DNA from: Haliea alexandrii
GTDB taxonomy: Bacteria; Pseudomonadota; Gammaproteobacteria; Pseudomonadales; Halieaceae
Length of the DNA stretch: 64,000 nt
Assembly (NCBI RefSeq): GCF_003719295.1
Contig: NZ_RFLW01000001.1
Location: forward strand, 1,692,955-1,756,954
Reading direction: 5' to 3'
The notes below the pieces were generated by a model. It searched no databases, was not told the origin of the DNA, and saw only the letters and a list, made by a program, of their open reading frames with translations. Shown here in pieces: positions 26,278-35,551 of the stretch. The translations under genes were made by a program, and so were the position numbers. Positions within the stretch are counted from its first letter, which is position 1. Each line of letters begins with the position of its first letter.

Positions 26278-29085
26278 TCAGGTTGTAATGATCAGGCGCA
26301 GTGCCTGTAATTGCAGGCTGGCATGACCGATATGCAGCGCCGATTCTTCAATCCGGTACGCTATATGGTCCAGCTCCTCCTGACGAATGGAGGGGTTTAC
26401 CGCGCGCAGTGCCTGCAGGCGCGCAAGCTCTGCACCCAGCTCCGTGCGCATGCGCTGTTCTGCATCTGCCAGCAGCGGCGCGAGGCGCTCCGTGGCAAGG
26501 CGGGTGGCGAGCAGCATCTTGTTGTCCACGTCCTGTTGCACCTGCTTGATAATGGCGAGGGCAGTGCTCTTGTTGACACGTTCGACCAGGCCGTTCAGAC
26601 GCTCATGTGGTACCAGTGCGGCGAGATCCTTGCCGCGGGCATCGACCAGCAGGCGCAACGGGGACAGCGACAGGAAGCGTTCCAGCTGCAATCCGCGCGG
26701 TGCCACGCAATTGATGGTGAACACACATTCGAGCAACATAGTGCCGGGCGCAATGCCCTTCAGTTTTATTGTGCCCAGAGCCGCGTTACCCAGCTCGGTG
26801 GAACGCACCATGTCCATCGCTTCTACCAGCATCGGGTGCTCCCAGGTGAGGAAGGCCATGTCTTCCCGGGCCAGCGCCTTGCTGCGGGAGAACGTCACCG
26901 TGGTGCCGTCTTCCGGCAGGTGGGGGAAGTGTCCGGTCAGCATATGGTCGGTGGGCCGCAGCACCAGCGCGTGGTCTGAATGGTGCTCGTGCTCTACGCC
27001 ATAGGCCTCGCACAGTGTTTCCAGATACTGTTGTAGCGCGTCGTCCTCTTCGTTGCCGGCGATTTCCGCGATCAGCTGTTGTGCGACGTCTGTCTTGCAG
27101 GAGTTGCGCTCCAGCAGGCGGTCACGACCCTCGCGCAGTTCGCGCCGGGTTTCCTCGGTGAAGACGGCAGTATCGGCAATCAGCGCGTCCAGGGTGGTGG
27201 TATCCGGGTCCTGCAGCAGGGGTAGCAGGCGGGCCTGGAACCGCTCCAGGATCATGGTGCCTGCAGAGCAGCTTTCACGGAACAGGTTCAGGCCGCGGTC
27301 GTACCACTCGAGGAGCACTTCCTGCGCACCGCCAGCGAGAAAGGGTACGTGTATCTGCACGTCCTCTGTTTGCCCGATGCGGTCGAGACGCCCGATGCGC
27401 TGCTCAAGCAGGTCGGGGTTGAGGGGCAGATCGAACAGTATCAGGTGGTGGGCGAACTGGAAGTTGCGGCCTTCGCTGCCGATTTCAGAGCACACCAGCG
27501 TTTGTGCGCCAGCCGATTCGTCGGCGAAGTAGGCGGCGGCGCGATCCCGCTCGATGATGGACAGCCCCTCGTAGAAGGCTGCTGAGCGGATGCCGGCGCG
27601 CAGGTGGAGATAATGCTCCAGCGTCACCGCTGTCTGCGCCCGGGCGCAGATGACCAGCACCTTTGCCGGGCGCAGGGCCTTCAGTGTCTGTTCCAGCCAG
27701 GCGACGCGCGGATCGAAGGACAGCCAGCTGTCGTCGTGGTAGGGCGACTCCGGATGCAGTGCCTCGGTGATATCGCTGTTGGCGTGGCGATAGGCATCGG
27801 GTTGTTCCAGCGGGTAGCGGTGCAGAACGCGCTGTGGGAAACCACTGATGGCGGCACGGGTGTTGCGGAACATCACGCGCCCGGTGCCGTGGCGGTCGAG
27901 AATTTGCTCAATCAGCGTTTCTGCGGGTGCATCCGCGTCCAGCCCCTCCGGTAGCCCGGCCGGGCTTTCGCCGCGCTCCAGGCGCAGCGTCAGGTCGCTC
28001 CAGTGTCGGTACTGCTGCTCTTCTTCACGGAAGGCGGACAGCGAGTGGAACCGCTCCGGGTCCAGCAATTGCAGGCGTGCAAAGTGGCTCTCCAGACCGA
28101 CTTGCTCCGGTGTCGCGGTGAGCAACAGGAGCCCGGGGTTCTGGCGGGCCAGTGCGGCCACGAAGCGATAGTCTTCTCCCGGGTTGTCCGGCGACCAGTG
28201 CAGGTGGTGGGCCTCATCGACCACCACCAGGTCCCAGTTTGCGGTCAACGCTTGCAGTTGGCGCTCCTGCGAATCGCGGAACAGATCCAGGCTGCACAGC
28301 ACCAGCTGCTCGGCGTCAAACGGGTTGTGCTCTTCCACATCCAGCAGCGGGTCCTCGTCCAGCATGTCGAGCGGATCGGCCTCCGCCAGTCGCTCCGCGT
28401 CGAACAGGGCGAAATGCAGGTTGAAGCGACGTAACATTTCCACCAGCCACTGGTGCAGCAGTGTTTGCGGCACCAGCACAAGTACGCGCGATGCGCGCCC
28501 GGTCAAGAGTTGCTGGTGCAGGATCATGCCTGCCTCAATGGTCTTGCCGAGGCCAACTTCATCCGCGAGCAGCACGCGAGGGGAGTGACGTTGCCCCACT
28601 TCGTTGGCGATATACACCTGGTGGGGCAGCAGGCTGGTGCGCGAGCCCATCAGACCGCGGGCAACGGAACGCTGCAAACGGTCCATGTGGGCAAGTGTTG
28701 CCACGCGCAGCGCGAAGTCGCTGGTTTTGTCGAAGTGACCATTCAGCAGGCGCTGCTGCGGTGTGGTGATCTGCACAAACGGGTCCAGCTCCAGCTCGGA
28801 CACCGTCACGCTTTCCTCATGGTGGTCCGTGCCGGTGTAGAGCAGGAGGCCCGCACTCTCGGTCACCTCGGTAATGGCGAGTTCCAGCCCCTGCACGGTG
28901 GAGATGTGATCCCCGGCCTTGAAGCGTAACCGGGTGAGTGGGGCGCTCTCAGCTGCGTACGTGCGTTCTTCGCCAACGGCGGGAAAGCTCAGCGTGACGC
29001 GCCTCGGCTCGACCTCGACGATAATGCCCAAACCCAGCTGCGCGTCCGCGTGGCTTACCCAGCGTTGACCGACAATGTATTCCAT
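26278..29085 (-). CDS. rapA: RNA polymerase-associated ATPase RapA
   Basis: This 935-residue SWI2/SNF2 ATPase starts MEYIVGQRWVSHADAQLGLG like RapA. The Walker A DEVGLGKT is at 175-182 and the DEAH box at 290-293. The helicase C half has QTLVCSEIGSEGRNFQFAHHL and RIGRLDRIGQ. RapA binds core RNA polymerase and promotes its recycling after transcription. Length is slightly below the usual ~970. It is followed by the exported aminopeptidase. Confidence 0.95.
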   Translation of the reverse strand: MEYIVGQRWVSHADAQLGLGIIVEVEPRRVTLSFPAVGEERTYAAESAPLTRLRFKAGDHISTVQGLELAITEVTESAGLLLYTGTDHHEESVTVSELELDPFVQITTPQQRLLNGHFDKTSDFALRVATLAHMDRLQRSVARGLMGSRTSLLPHQVYIANEVGQRHSPRVLLADEVGLGKTIEAGMILHQQLLTGRASRVLVLVPQTLLHQWLVEMLRRFNLHFALFDAERLAEADPLDMLDEDPLLDVEEHNPFDAEQLVLCSLDLFRDSQERQLQALTANWDLVVVDEAHHLHWSPDNPGEDYRFVAALARQNPGLLLLTATPEQVGLESHFARLQLLDPERFHSLSAFREEEQQYRHWSDLTLRLERGESPAGLPEGLDADAPAETLIEQILDRHGTGRVMFRNTRAAISGFPQRVLHRYPLEQPDAYRHANSDITEALHPESPYHDDSWLSFDPRVAWLEQTLKALRPAKVLVICARAQTAVTLEHYLHLRAGIRSAAFYEGLSIIERDRAAAYFADESAGAQTLVCSEIGSEGRNFQFAHHLILFDLPLNPDLLEQRIGRLDRIGQTEDVQIHVPFLAGGAQEVLLEWYDRGLNLFRESCSAGTMILERFQARLLPLLQDPDTTTLDALIADTAVFTEETRRELREGRDRLLERNSCKTDVAQQLIAEIAGNEEDDALQQYLETLCEAYGVEHEHHSDHALVLRPTDHMLTGHFPHLPEDGTTVTFSRSKALAREDMAFLTWEHPMLVEAMDMVRSTELGNAALGTIKLKGIAPGTMLLECVFTINCVAPRGLQLERFLSLSPLRLLVDARGKDLAALVPHERLNGLVERVNKSTALAIIKQVQQDVDNKMLLATRLATERLAPLLADAEQRMRTELGAELARLQALRAVNPSIRQEELDHIAYRIEESALHIGHASLQLQALRLIITT

Positions 29086-29198
29086 AGCGTCCCATTTGCT
29101 GCCGGGCCCTGGCGTACGGCCCGCAAAAGGCCGTTATTCTACCACCGACGGGCTGCCGGGTTGAGGCTTGCGGGCAGCGTGCTGGGAAATTGCCCTGT

Positions 29199-30017
29199 TT
29201 ATTTGCTTGTCTCGGGGAAAAACAGGGCAAGACTGTTGCGGTAGGCAGCCTGCAGCAGGGTTTCGACGGGTATTTCCAGTACCTCGGCGATCCGCTCGGC
29301 GATGAAAGGCAGGTAGAACGGTGCATTGGGACGCCCCCGGTAGGGCACGGGTGTGAGATAGGGGGCGTCGGTTTCCAACACCAGCTGATCCAGCGGGGTT
29401 GCGGTTACCACGGCGCGGACGTTGTCGGCGCTGTTGAAGGTGGTAATACCGTTGAACCCGAGCATGAACCCGGCATCAAGACAGAATTGCGCCAGCGGCA
29501 ACCCGGAGGTGAAGCTGTGGATTACCCCCTTGCGCTGCAGTTGCGGCGCGTACTCGGCGAGTATGGCGCGGGTGTCCTCATCGGCTTCCCGGGTGTGCAC
29601 CACGATCGGCAGGTCGAGCTCGACTGCCAGCGCCAGCTGCGCAGCAAACACCTTGCGTTGCACCGCCCGGTCCGCATGGTCGTAGTAGTAATCGAGGCCG
29701 ATTTCGCCGATTGCCACAATACGTGGGTCGCCCGCCTGCGCGCGAATCCGCGCCTCGACCGCGCTATCGAAGCCCTCGGCTTCGTGCGGATGAATGCCCT
29801 GCGTGCCCCAGATGTCCGGTGCGGCTCTGGTCAGCGCCAGCACGGTGTCCAGATTGGCCGCGGATACGGCAATGGTAACAATACGCTCCACGCCCACTTG
29901 GCGAGCGCGGACCAGGGTATCCTGCAATTCTGTGGCATCGAGGTAATCCAGATGGCAGTGTGTCTCGATCAATGGCGTGGCAAATACGGGTATGTCGCGC
30001 CGCTTGCTTTTACTCAT
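29199..30017 (-). CDS. TatD family metal-dependent hydrolase
   Basis: This 272-residue protein has the TatD metal motif ETHCHLDYLD near the start, EIGLDYYYD, VVHTREADEDT, FTSG and LETDAPYLTPVPYRG, all conserved in Mg-dependent TatD nucleases. These are cytoplasmic 3'-5' exonucleases or DNases. The start at 30017 is favoured because it overlaps the stop of the upstream lysR gene by ATGA, indicating coupling; the frame is open a further 48 bases upstream. Confidence 0.9.
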   Translation of the reverse strand: MSKSKRRDIPVFATPLIETHCHLDYLDATELQDTLVRARQVGVERIVTIAVSAANLDTVLALTRAAPDIWGTQGIHPHEAEGFDSAVEARIRAQAGDPRIVAIGEIGLDYYYDHADRAVQRKVFAAQLALAVELDLPIVVHTREADEDTRAILAEYAPQLQRKGVIHSFTSGLPLAQFCLDAGFMLGFNGITTFNSADNVRAVVTATPLDQLVLETDAPYLTPVPYRGRPNAPFYLPFIAERIAEVLEIPVETLLQAAYRNSLALFFPETSK

Positions 30018-30946
30018 CGCGCCTCCAGTTCGGTAATTGTGTCGATGATTTGCGCCCACAGCCATTGGTGCAGCGGTGACTGATCCGTACGGCGGTGCGC
30101 GACCAGCATGTATTTCAGGGCGTAGTCACTGCCGGGGGGCGTTGGCAGGGCGACAATACCACTGGTGATATGCGAGTTCTGCAGCACATAGGCTGGGCCG
30201 GGCAGAAAGTAGTCCGTGCTGCGCAATACTTCCATTGCCGTCATCAGGTGTGAGGTTTCCAGCGAGCCCTGCAGCGGGCTGCGCACACGCATGAAAGCGT
30301 CTGAGCTGCGCGCAAGCTCGGCCTGCTCCAGATCCGGCACATACACACGAATCAGCGGGAAGCTGGCCAGGCGGTCCCAGGTCACCTCCCCCGTAGTGAG
30401 TGGATGCTGCGCGCGCACCAGAATAGCGGCGGGTGCCGTTACCAGTTGCTGAGCACGGTACTCCGCTGGATAGTGGGACTGGGCGATGTGAATGGCAAAA
30501 TCGAGGGCGCCCGTCGCCAGGGCGTCAAGTTGATGTTCCAGCCGGGTGATGGTGCGAATGGAAAGGCGTGGGGCCAGCCGGTGCAGACGCTGGATGAAGG
30601 CCGGTAGCAGGGCGATACCCACATATTCCGAGAGTGCCAGGGTGACCTCGCCGCTGTAGGTGTAGGGATCAAAGCGCGACCCCGACACCAGCCGGTTGAT
30701 ATCGTCCAGTACACTGTTCAGTTCCGCAGCCAGTTCCAGCGCACGGGGCGTGGGCTGCATACCACGGTTACTGCGGGTAAACAGTGGGTCACCGAACAGA
30801 GCGCGCAAGCGACTCAGGGTCTTGCTCATGGCCGGTTGCGTGATGTGCAGGCGCTCGGCAGCGCGCGACACGCTGCGCTCCTCGAGCAGCGCTTGCAGGG
30901 CCACGAGCAGGTTCAGGTCGGTCTTGTGCAGATTAAGAGTGTCCAC
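30014..30946 (-). CDS. LysR family transcriptional regulator
   Basis: This 310-residue regulator has the LysR winged-helix NLLVALQALLEERSVSRAAERL with TQPAMSKTLSRLRALFGDPLF, and a substrate-binding domain. The sequence resembles the NodD/PcpR/LinR branch, which often controls catabolic genes. Its stop overlaps the tatD start by 4 bases. Upstream are an AT-rich 145-base gap and the wax ester synthase gene on the same strand. The ligand and target are unknown. Confidence 0.9.
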   Translation of the reverse strand: MDTLNLHKTDLNLLVALQALLEERSVSRAAERLHITQPAMSKTLSRLRALFGDPLFTRSNRGMQPTPRALELAAELNSVLDDINRLVSGSRFDPYTYSGEVTLALSEYVGIALLPAFIQRLHRLAPRLSIRTITRLEHQLDALATGALDFAIHIAQSHYPAEYRAQQLVTAPAAILVRAQHPLTTGEVTWDRLASFPLIRVYVPDLEQAELARSSDAFMRVRSPLQGSLETSHLMTAMEVLRSTDYFLPGPAYVLQNSHITSGIVALPTPPGSDYALKYMLVAHRRTDQSPLHQWLWAQIIDTITELEAR

Positions 30947-31028
30947 CGTCTAATTATGAATTATTTTCATGGCGAACATAATAAAAATACATTGGATATA
31001 TATTTGATTGGAACCTAAAATTTTCCCA

Positions 31029-31120
31029 TGTCATGAGAGTTTCCGTTACCCGGTAGTGGAAGCGCCCATCCAGGTCCAGTAAGTGACACTTTCAAACCCG
31101 CCGTCTGGCGGGTTTTTTTT
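31029..31120 (+). ncRNA. candidate small RNA between lysR and wax ester synthase
   Basis: On the plus strand a sigma70-like promoter can be drawn: TTGGAT at 30992-30997, an 18-base spacer, and TAAAAT at 31016-31021. About 90 bases downstream is a classic terminator. No neighbouring gene runs on this strand, so the terminator has no other obvious user. The RNA would be about 92 bases and antisense to the last codons of the wax ester synthase. The T-tract also encodes Lys codons on the other strand, so coincidence is possible. Confidence 0.35.
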
Positions 31121-32570
31121 GCGCTTTTCGTGGCGCCGCCTTGCGCCGCGTGCGTGGTAGCACGGCAGCCGCCAGTGCCTGCAAGGATGCCTCAAGGCAG
31201 CGCTTGTAGTGCGCCGGGTCTGACAGCATGGCGCGGTCGGCGAGTACCGATACGGTTATCTTGCCGCAGTAGCTGAACACCATGTGGAACAGCCCCACGC
31301 CCGGCGTCAGCACGCCCAGGCCGTAATAGTCCATCAGGCGGGCGCCGGCACAGTACAGCGGCTGGTCCGGGCCGGCAACATTGGACACCACGGTGGATAT
31401 GTTGACCGGCAGGTAGTTGGAGAGGTGGTTGCGCGCCCAGAAATTCGCAACCGGACGCGTGATTGCCGGCGTGAATACGCCGGCCAGCTTCAGCATGTCG
31501 ACCAGCGGGCTTGCGTCGCCGGCCCGCTGCGCATCAAGTGAGCTGCGGTGGATTGCCTGCAAACGGGCGGCGGGGTCGGCAATGTCGGTGTGCAGGGAGG
31601 TGAAAATCGAGCCGACCTGGTTATGGTCTTCACTGGACTCCCGGCGCGCGCGCATGTTGACCGGAATCGCCGCCGCAAGTGCCGCAGACGGTGCCTCTCC
31701 CAGGTCATCGAGGTAGCGCTGCAGGGCGCCGCCGACAACCGCCAGTGCCACATCGTTGATCTTGACACCGGCAACATCCTTGATGGCCTTGAAGTCCTGC
31801 AAGCTGAACTCGGCTGCCGTGAATACCCGATGCGGGCTTACCGGGCGATTGAAGCGGGTTTTCGGCGCCTGCATGTCGACACCGGGATAGTCGCCGGTGG
31901 CCACGCCCGCCGCATAGCGCGCCAGCCGCAGAGAGTTGCCGGCGGCGCCGCTGATTACGCCGGCCACGTTCTTGATACCATTCACGGTAGCGCGCGAGAG
32001 CAACTCCGCCATACCGGGCGTAATATCCACCAGGCGTGGCAGGGGCTGATCGCTGTCGGCAGGTGCGGGGTCGGGCACCAGGTCGTGGATCAGGGCGGCT
32101 ATGGAGTTGCCCCCCATGCCATCGACCAGTGAGTGATGGATCTTGACCATGATGGCGAAGCTGCCTTTAGGCAGGCCCTGAATACGGTCCAGGCCTTCGA
32201 TGATATAGGCCTCCCAGAGGGGTTTGGACATGTCCAGCGGGCGGGAATGCAGGCGTGCGACCTGAATGCACAGCTGACGCCAGTCTCCCGGGCTGGGCAG
32301 GGCGATGTGCCGCAGGTGGAATTCCACGTCGAAGCGCTCGTCTTTCACCCAGTAGGGGCGGTCCAGACCACCGGGGACCTGTACCAGCCGGGTTCGAAAC
32401 AGGGGCTGGTTATCCAGCCGTCGCTCGAACGTTGCAATCAGCTGTTTGAAGCGCACTTTGCCACCCGGGGCGGTAGACGGGTCGTAAATTCCCAGGCTGG
32501 CGATGTGCTGTGGCGTACTGCCGCGCTCCAGATTGATAAAGGCAGCGTCCAGGATGCCGAGCTGTTTCAT
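31092..32570 (-). CDS. wax ester synthase / diacylglycerol acyltransferase
   Basis: This 492-residue WS/DGAT family protein has the acyltransferase motif HHSLVDG at 145-151 and the family patterns LFRTRLVQVPGGLDRPYWV, NDVALAVVGGALQRYL and VSNVAGPDQPLY. It joins acyl-CoA to a fatty alcohol or diacylglycerol to make wax ester or triacylglycerol storage lipid at the inner membrane. The last 22 residues are very basic (RTRRKAAPRKAQKK), an unusual tail. This fits a lipid-rich marine lifestyle together with the nearby acyl-CoA genes. Confidence 0.92.
   Translation of the reverse strand: MKQLGILDAAFINLERGSTPQHIASLGIYDPSTAPGGKVRFKQLIATFERRLDNQPLFRTRLVQVPGGLDRPYWVKDERFDVEFHLRHIALPSPGDWRQLCIQVARLHSRPLDMSKPLWEAYIIEGLDRIQGLPKGSFAIMVKIHHSLVDGMGGNSIAALIHDLVPDPAPADSDQPLPRLVDITPGMAELLSRATVNGIKNVAGVISGAAGNSLRLARYAAGVATGDYPGVDMQAPKTRFNRPVSPHRVFTAAEFSLQDFKAIKDVAGVKINDVALAVVGGALQRYLDDLGEAPSAALAAAIPVNMRARRESSEDHNQVGSIFTSLHTDIADPAARLQAIHRSSLDAQRAGDASPLVDMLKLAGVFTPAITRPVANFWARNHLSNYLPVNISTVVSNVAGPDQPLYCAGARLMDYYGLGVLTPGVGLFHMVFSYCGKITVSVLADRAMLSDPAHYKRCLEASLQALAAAVLPRTRRKAAPRKAQKKPARRRV
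31094..31120 (+). terminator. intrinsic terminator
   Basis: AAACCCGCC (31094-31102) pairs perfectly with GGCGGGTTT (31107-31115) around the loop GTCT, and the T-run extends to 31120. It works only on the plus strand; the minus strand has no T-tract. It overlaps the 3' end of the wax ester synthase coding region. Confidence 0.55.
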
Positions 32571-32698
32571 GCAGGTGACTCCGGGTCGCCGGTTGAGTGG
32601 AGGAAGAGTGATGAGTCTGTCTGTGCGCCGTTATATCATTAATGCCGGGGTTGCTCTAGCGGCACCCGGCGGAGGCTGGTGGTGAGGAGGGGTTGGCG

Positions 32699-34024
32699 AT
32701 GAAGCAGGGACAATCGGTACAGGGCGGGCAATGGCTGGCTGTACTTTGTTGCCTGTTGATCTGCGCAGTTCCACTGGCCGCAGCCTGGGCTGCGCCGGGC
32801 ATCAGTTACGGGCACGACTTTATCCGCGCGGGCAAGTCATGGCCGGATGAGGCCCCGCTGCCGGCTCGCCTCGACCCGGCAGCGGCGCTCGATCCCGCGC
32901 TAACGACCCGGCAACGGGAGCGCCTGCAGGAGTTGGAAGCGGTGCAGGGGCCGTATGCGCCCGGGCTTGCTGAGCCTCTGGCCGAACTGGGCCGCAGCCT
33001 GTCGCAGGCCGGTGATCCCGGTGCCGCTCTGCGCAGTTTCAACCGCGCTCTGCATGTAATGCGCGTCAACGAGGGACTGTACAGTGAGAACCAGCTGCCG
33101 TTGATCAAGGAATTGCTGGCCGCGCACCGCAGCCTGGGGGACTGGCGAGCGCTGGATGCCCGTTATGATTACTACTACCGCCTGTTGCACGGAGCCGGTG
33201 CAGTGCAGGATGCCCGCGGGGCGGCCGAATACTTTCGTTGGCAGCGCGAGGCCCTGCGTCGGGAATTGGACAGCAGCGACGATCGGCGCCTGGTGCAACT
33301 CTTCGAGAGCAACGAGCAACTGTTGCTGGCCGTAGACAATACGCTGCCGGCTGCTGAGCGCTGGTACCTTGTCGACAGCCAGTTGCGCAACCTCTATCTG
33401 ATTCAGGCCCGGGCCCGCCCCGACACATTGGCGGTCCGCAGCACGGCGGCACCGACTTTCGGTTTTCGCCAGGAACCGGTGCAGGAGTTGGATATTTATC
33501 AACAACGGCTGGCGGCGATACAACGTTTGGCGGAGGGCCGGGGCACCGAACTCCTCGCTACGTTTATTGCGGCGCCGGACCTGCAGGATGAGGCACTCCG
33601 CGCCCGGGCCTGGCTGGCGCTTGCAGACTGGCGCCAGTGGAACGGTGCACAGGGCGATGCGCTGGAGGATTACCGCGCCGTAGCGCTGCATCTGCAAACC
33701 ACAGGGCAACAGTCTGCGCTCGAGGCGTGGTTCGGCGCGCCGGTAGAGCTCCCCGACAACGGTGCCTTCACTCGCGACCCGGGGGCAGGTGGAGCGCTTG
33801 TTGCGGCACGCTATCGGATAAACGATCGGGGTGTGGCGCAGGATGTGGAAACAGCAGCGCTGGAAGAGGCGGACAGCGGCTTTGCCATGCGACTGTATCG
33901 CAAGTTGCTGAGAACACGTTTTCGTCCGCGTATGGAAGCGGGTGAGCCCGTTGCGAGTGACCCTGTAGAGCGCACCTACCGCTACCTGGACCCGGAGGCC
34001 ATCAGGCGTTTTCGATCACCATAA
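32699..34024 (+). CDS. exported protein with TPR-like repeats and TonB-C-like end
   Basis: This 441-residue protein starts at the ATG at 32699 with GAGGAGG 8 bases upstream. It has a signal peptide or membrane anchor (WLAVLCCLLICAVPLAAAWA, residues 12-31), a helical region with weak tetratricopeptide character (ELGRSLSQAGDPGAALRSFNRAL at about 97-119), and a C-terminal segment YRINDRGVAQDVE...RTRFRPRMEAGEP that resembles the TonB C-terminal fold. I do not recognise a named gene. It is probably a periplasmic protein of unknown role. Its end overlaps the convergent methyltransferase by 23 bases. Confidence 0.72.
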   Translation: MKQGQSVQGGQWLAVLCCLLICAVPLAAAWAAPGISYGHDFIRAGKSWPDEAPLPARLDPAAALDPALTTRQRERLQELEAVQGPYAPGLAEPLAELGRSLSQAGDPGAALRSFNRALHVMRVNEGLYSENQLPLIKELLAAHRSLGDWRALDARYDYYYRLLHGAGAVQDARGAAEYFRWQREALRRELDSSDDRRLVQLFESNEQLLLAVDNTLPAAERWYLVDSQLRNLYLIQARARPDTLAVRSTAAPTFGFRQEPVQELDIYQQRLAAIQRLAEGRGTELLATFIAAPDLQDEALRARAWLALADWRQWNGAQGDALEDYRAVALHLQTTGQQSALEAWFGAPVELPDNGAFTRDPGAGGALVAARYRINDRGVAQDVETAALEEADSGFAMRLYRKLLRTRFRPRMEAGEPVASDPVERTYRYLDPEAIRRFRSP

Positions 34025-34634
34025 GCGCGCCGCGCGCTTCCACGCTGCCGCGACAGCGCCAAGGCAGGAGTTCGGCGCAGTGCCGGTCAACACAGCTCTG
34101 TGCCATGTCGAGAAAGGTGGAGCGCTCCGGGTCCGCGATGATGATTGTTTTCACGCCGGCCTTTACTGCCCGGTTGACCAGGTTGGTGACCGGGCGCACC
34201 AGTTCATCCCAGAAGCATACATCGGCCGCCAGCAGCATGTCATAGCGTGCCAGTTCACGGGTCGTGATCTGTTCGAATCGCTTCACCTGCGGACGGGTAC
34301 TGACGCCGTTGAGTGTCGCCACGGCATCGAGGTACGGGAATACATCCGGGTCCGCGTCCAGCGAGGTCACTTCGCTGCCCAGTCTGGATGCACACCAGAT
34401 CCCCGCGATGCCCCAGCCGCAGCCGACATCGAGCACTTGTCCAGTGTGGGCAGGCGGATGTTTGTGCAGGTAGTCCAGCAGCAGACAGCTGGATTTCCAC
34501 AGCTTGTTGCCGTGAATGCTCGGCAGTTTACCCTGACGGCGCACGCGGCGAATCGCCGGGTGTGCCGCCGTAGGCATGACCATGCCGCGAAAGCGGCGCT
34601 CGGTGCGCGTTGGTTTACCACCGCTGTTTGCCAC
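34002..34634 (-). CDS. SAM-dependent methyltransferase, protein-lysine type-like
   Basis: This protein of about 210 residues has the SAM-binding motif VLDVGCGWGIAGIWCA followed by VTSLDADPDVFPYLDAVATLNG and LLAADVCFWDEL. The pattern resembles the class I methyltransferases annotated as ETFB-lysine/METTL20-type in proteobacteria. A GTG start at 34634 would nearly abut the upstream cold-shock-domain gene stop (34636); the ATG at 34583 is an alternative 17 codons in. The substrate is unknown. Confidence 0.8.
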   Translation of the reverse strand: MANSGGKPTRTERRFRGMVMPTAAHPAIRRVRRQGKLPSIHGNKLWKSSCLLLDYLHKHPPAHTGQVLDVGCGWGIAGIWCASRLGSEVTSLDADPDVFPYLDAVATLNGVSTRPQVKRFEQITTRELARYDMLLAADVCFWDELVRPVTNLVNRAVKAGVKTIIIADPERSTFLDMAQSCVDRHCAELLPWRCRGSVEARGALMVIENA

Positions 34635-34635
34635 C

Positions 34636-35100
34636 TCAGTGCGACCGTTCCAGCAGTTCCACGTCCTCAGCCTGGGGGCCCTTGTCGCTCGCCGCCGTAT
34701 GAAATGCAACGCGTTCCCCATCGCGCAAGCTGCGACGGCCTTCGCCGCGAATGGCGCGGAAATGCACAAACACCTCGCTACCGTCATCACAGGTGATAAA
34801 GCCGAAGCCCTTGGCGCTGTTGAACCACTTGACGGTGCCCTGTTCACGACCCGCTTGTGCCGGCTTCGCGCTGCGTGCCGGTTTTGCCGCTGCCTTTTTG
34901 CTGCCTTTCTCCTGCCTGGGAGCGGGTTGCGCGGTCGATACGGGCCACAGTGCACCCAGCAGCGCGGAACCGGTGGTTGCCACAGCGAATAGCAGCAGCA
35001 AGGTGAGGTCAGGGAAGGGCAGGCCCAGAAGTGAGCCCGCCAGCGCGGACAGCGCCAGGGCAAAGAGCAGGGTGACAATCAGTTGGGACATGAAGCGCAT
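34636..35100 (-). CDS. membrane-anchored cold-shock-domain protein
   Basis: This 154-residue protein starts at the ATG at 35100 with GAGGA 6 bases upstream. Two hydrophobic helices (about 5-27 and 31-53) are followed by a Lys/Ala-rich linker (57-86) and a cold-shock domain (87-154) with RNP1 KGFGFI and RNP2 VFVHF. It would hold a nucleic-acid-binding domain at the inner membrane, facing the cytoplasm. The common membrane CSD proteins (CSD-DUF1294) have the opposite order. A csp gene lies 147 bases upstream on the same strand. Confidence 0.85.
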   Translation of the reverse strand: MRFMSQLIVTLLFALALSALAGSLLGLPFPDLTLLLLFAVATTGSALLGALWPVSTAQPAPRQEKGSKKAAAKPARSAKPAQAGREQGTVKWFNSAKGFGFITCDDGSEVFVHFRAIRGEGRRSLRDGERVAFHTAASDKGPQAEDVELLERSH

Positions 35101-35247
35101 GTTGTTCCTCGTCAACGGTAGGGGTGAATGCCTGTGATGGAGAGCCAGGCACATATTATCTGGCCCGCGGCGTTCGTGCCCGCGGGCAAGCAAGGTCGGG
35201 TGTATTCGATGAATCGGGACGTGTCGCGCGACACGGCGAACCGCGAC

Positions 35248-35460
35248 TCAGGTTTTTTGCACGTCCTCGGCCTGCAGGCCCTTGGGCCCTTCAACCAGGC
35301 TGAACTCAACGGCCTGCCCTTCATTAAGGGTGCGATAACCGTCACCCTGGATCGACCGGAAATGCACGAAGACGTCTTCGCTGCCTTCCTCCCGGGTGAT
35401 AAAGCCAAAACCCTTGGCGTTATTGAACCACTTTACCGTGCCACTTACACGTTCATTCAT
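35248..35460 (-). CDS. CspA family cold-shock protein
   Basis: This 70-residue protein starts at the ATG at 35460 after AAGGGGT. It is a complete single cold-shock domain with [15 protein letters not shown] (RNP1) and DVFVHF (RNP2). It binds single-stranded RNA or DNA and melts RNA structures in the cytoplasm. The Lys/Arg count is typical of housekeeping or cold-induced Csp proteins. The 91-base gap to valS probably holds its 5' leader. The next gene downstream encodes a membrane-anchored version of the same domain. Confidence 0.93.
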   Translation of the reverse strand: MNERVSGTVKWFNNAKGFGFITREEGSEDVFVHFRSIQGDGYRTLNEGQAVEFSLVEGPKGLQAEDVQKT

Positions 35461-35551
35461 ACCCCTTATCCTCGGTATTCCCTGCTGCTTTTTATTGTGG
35501 CCAACGCGCCGTTCGCGTCGGCTTCTGAGTATGTGCACCGAGTCTTGAGCC

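Noticed and set aside
35221-35234. 14-base palindrome GTGTCGCGCGACAC after csp as a terminator
   Set aside because: Arms are self-complementary without a real loop and there is no T-tract.
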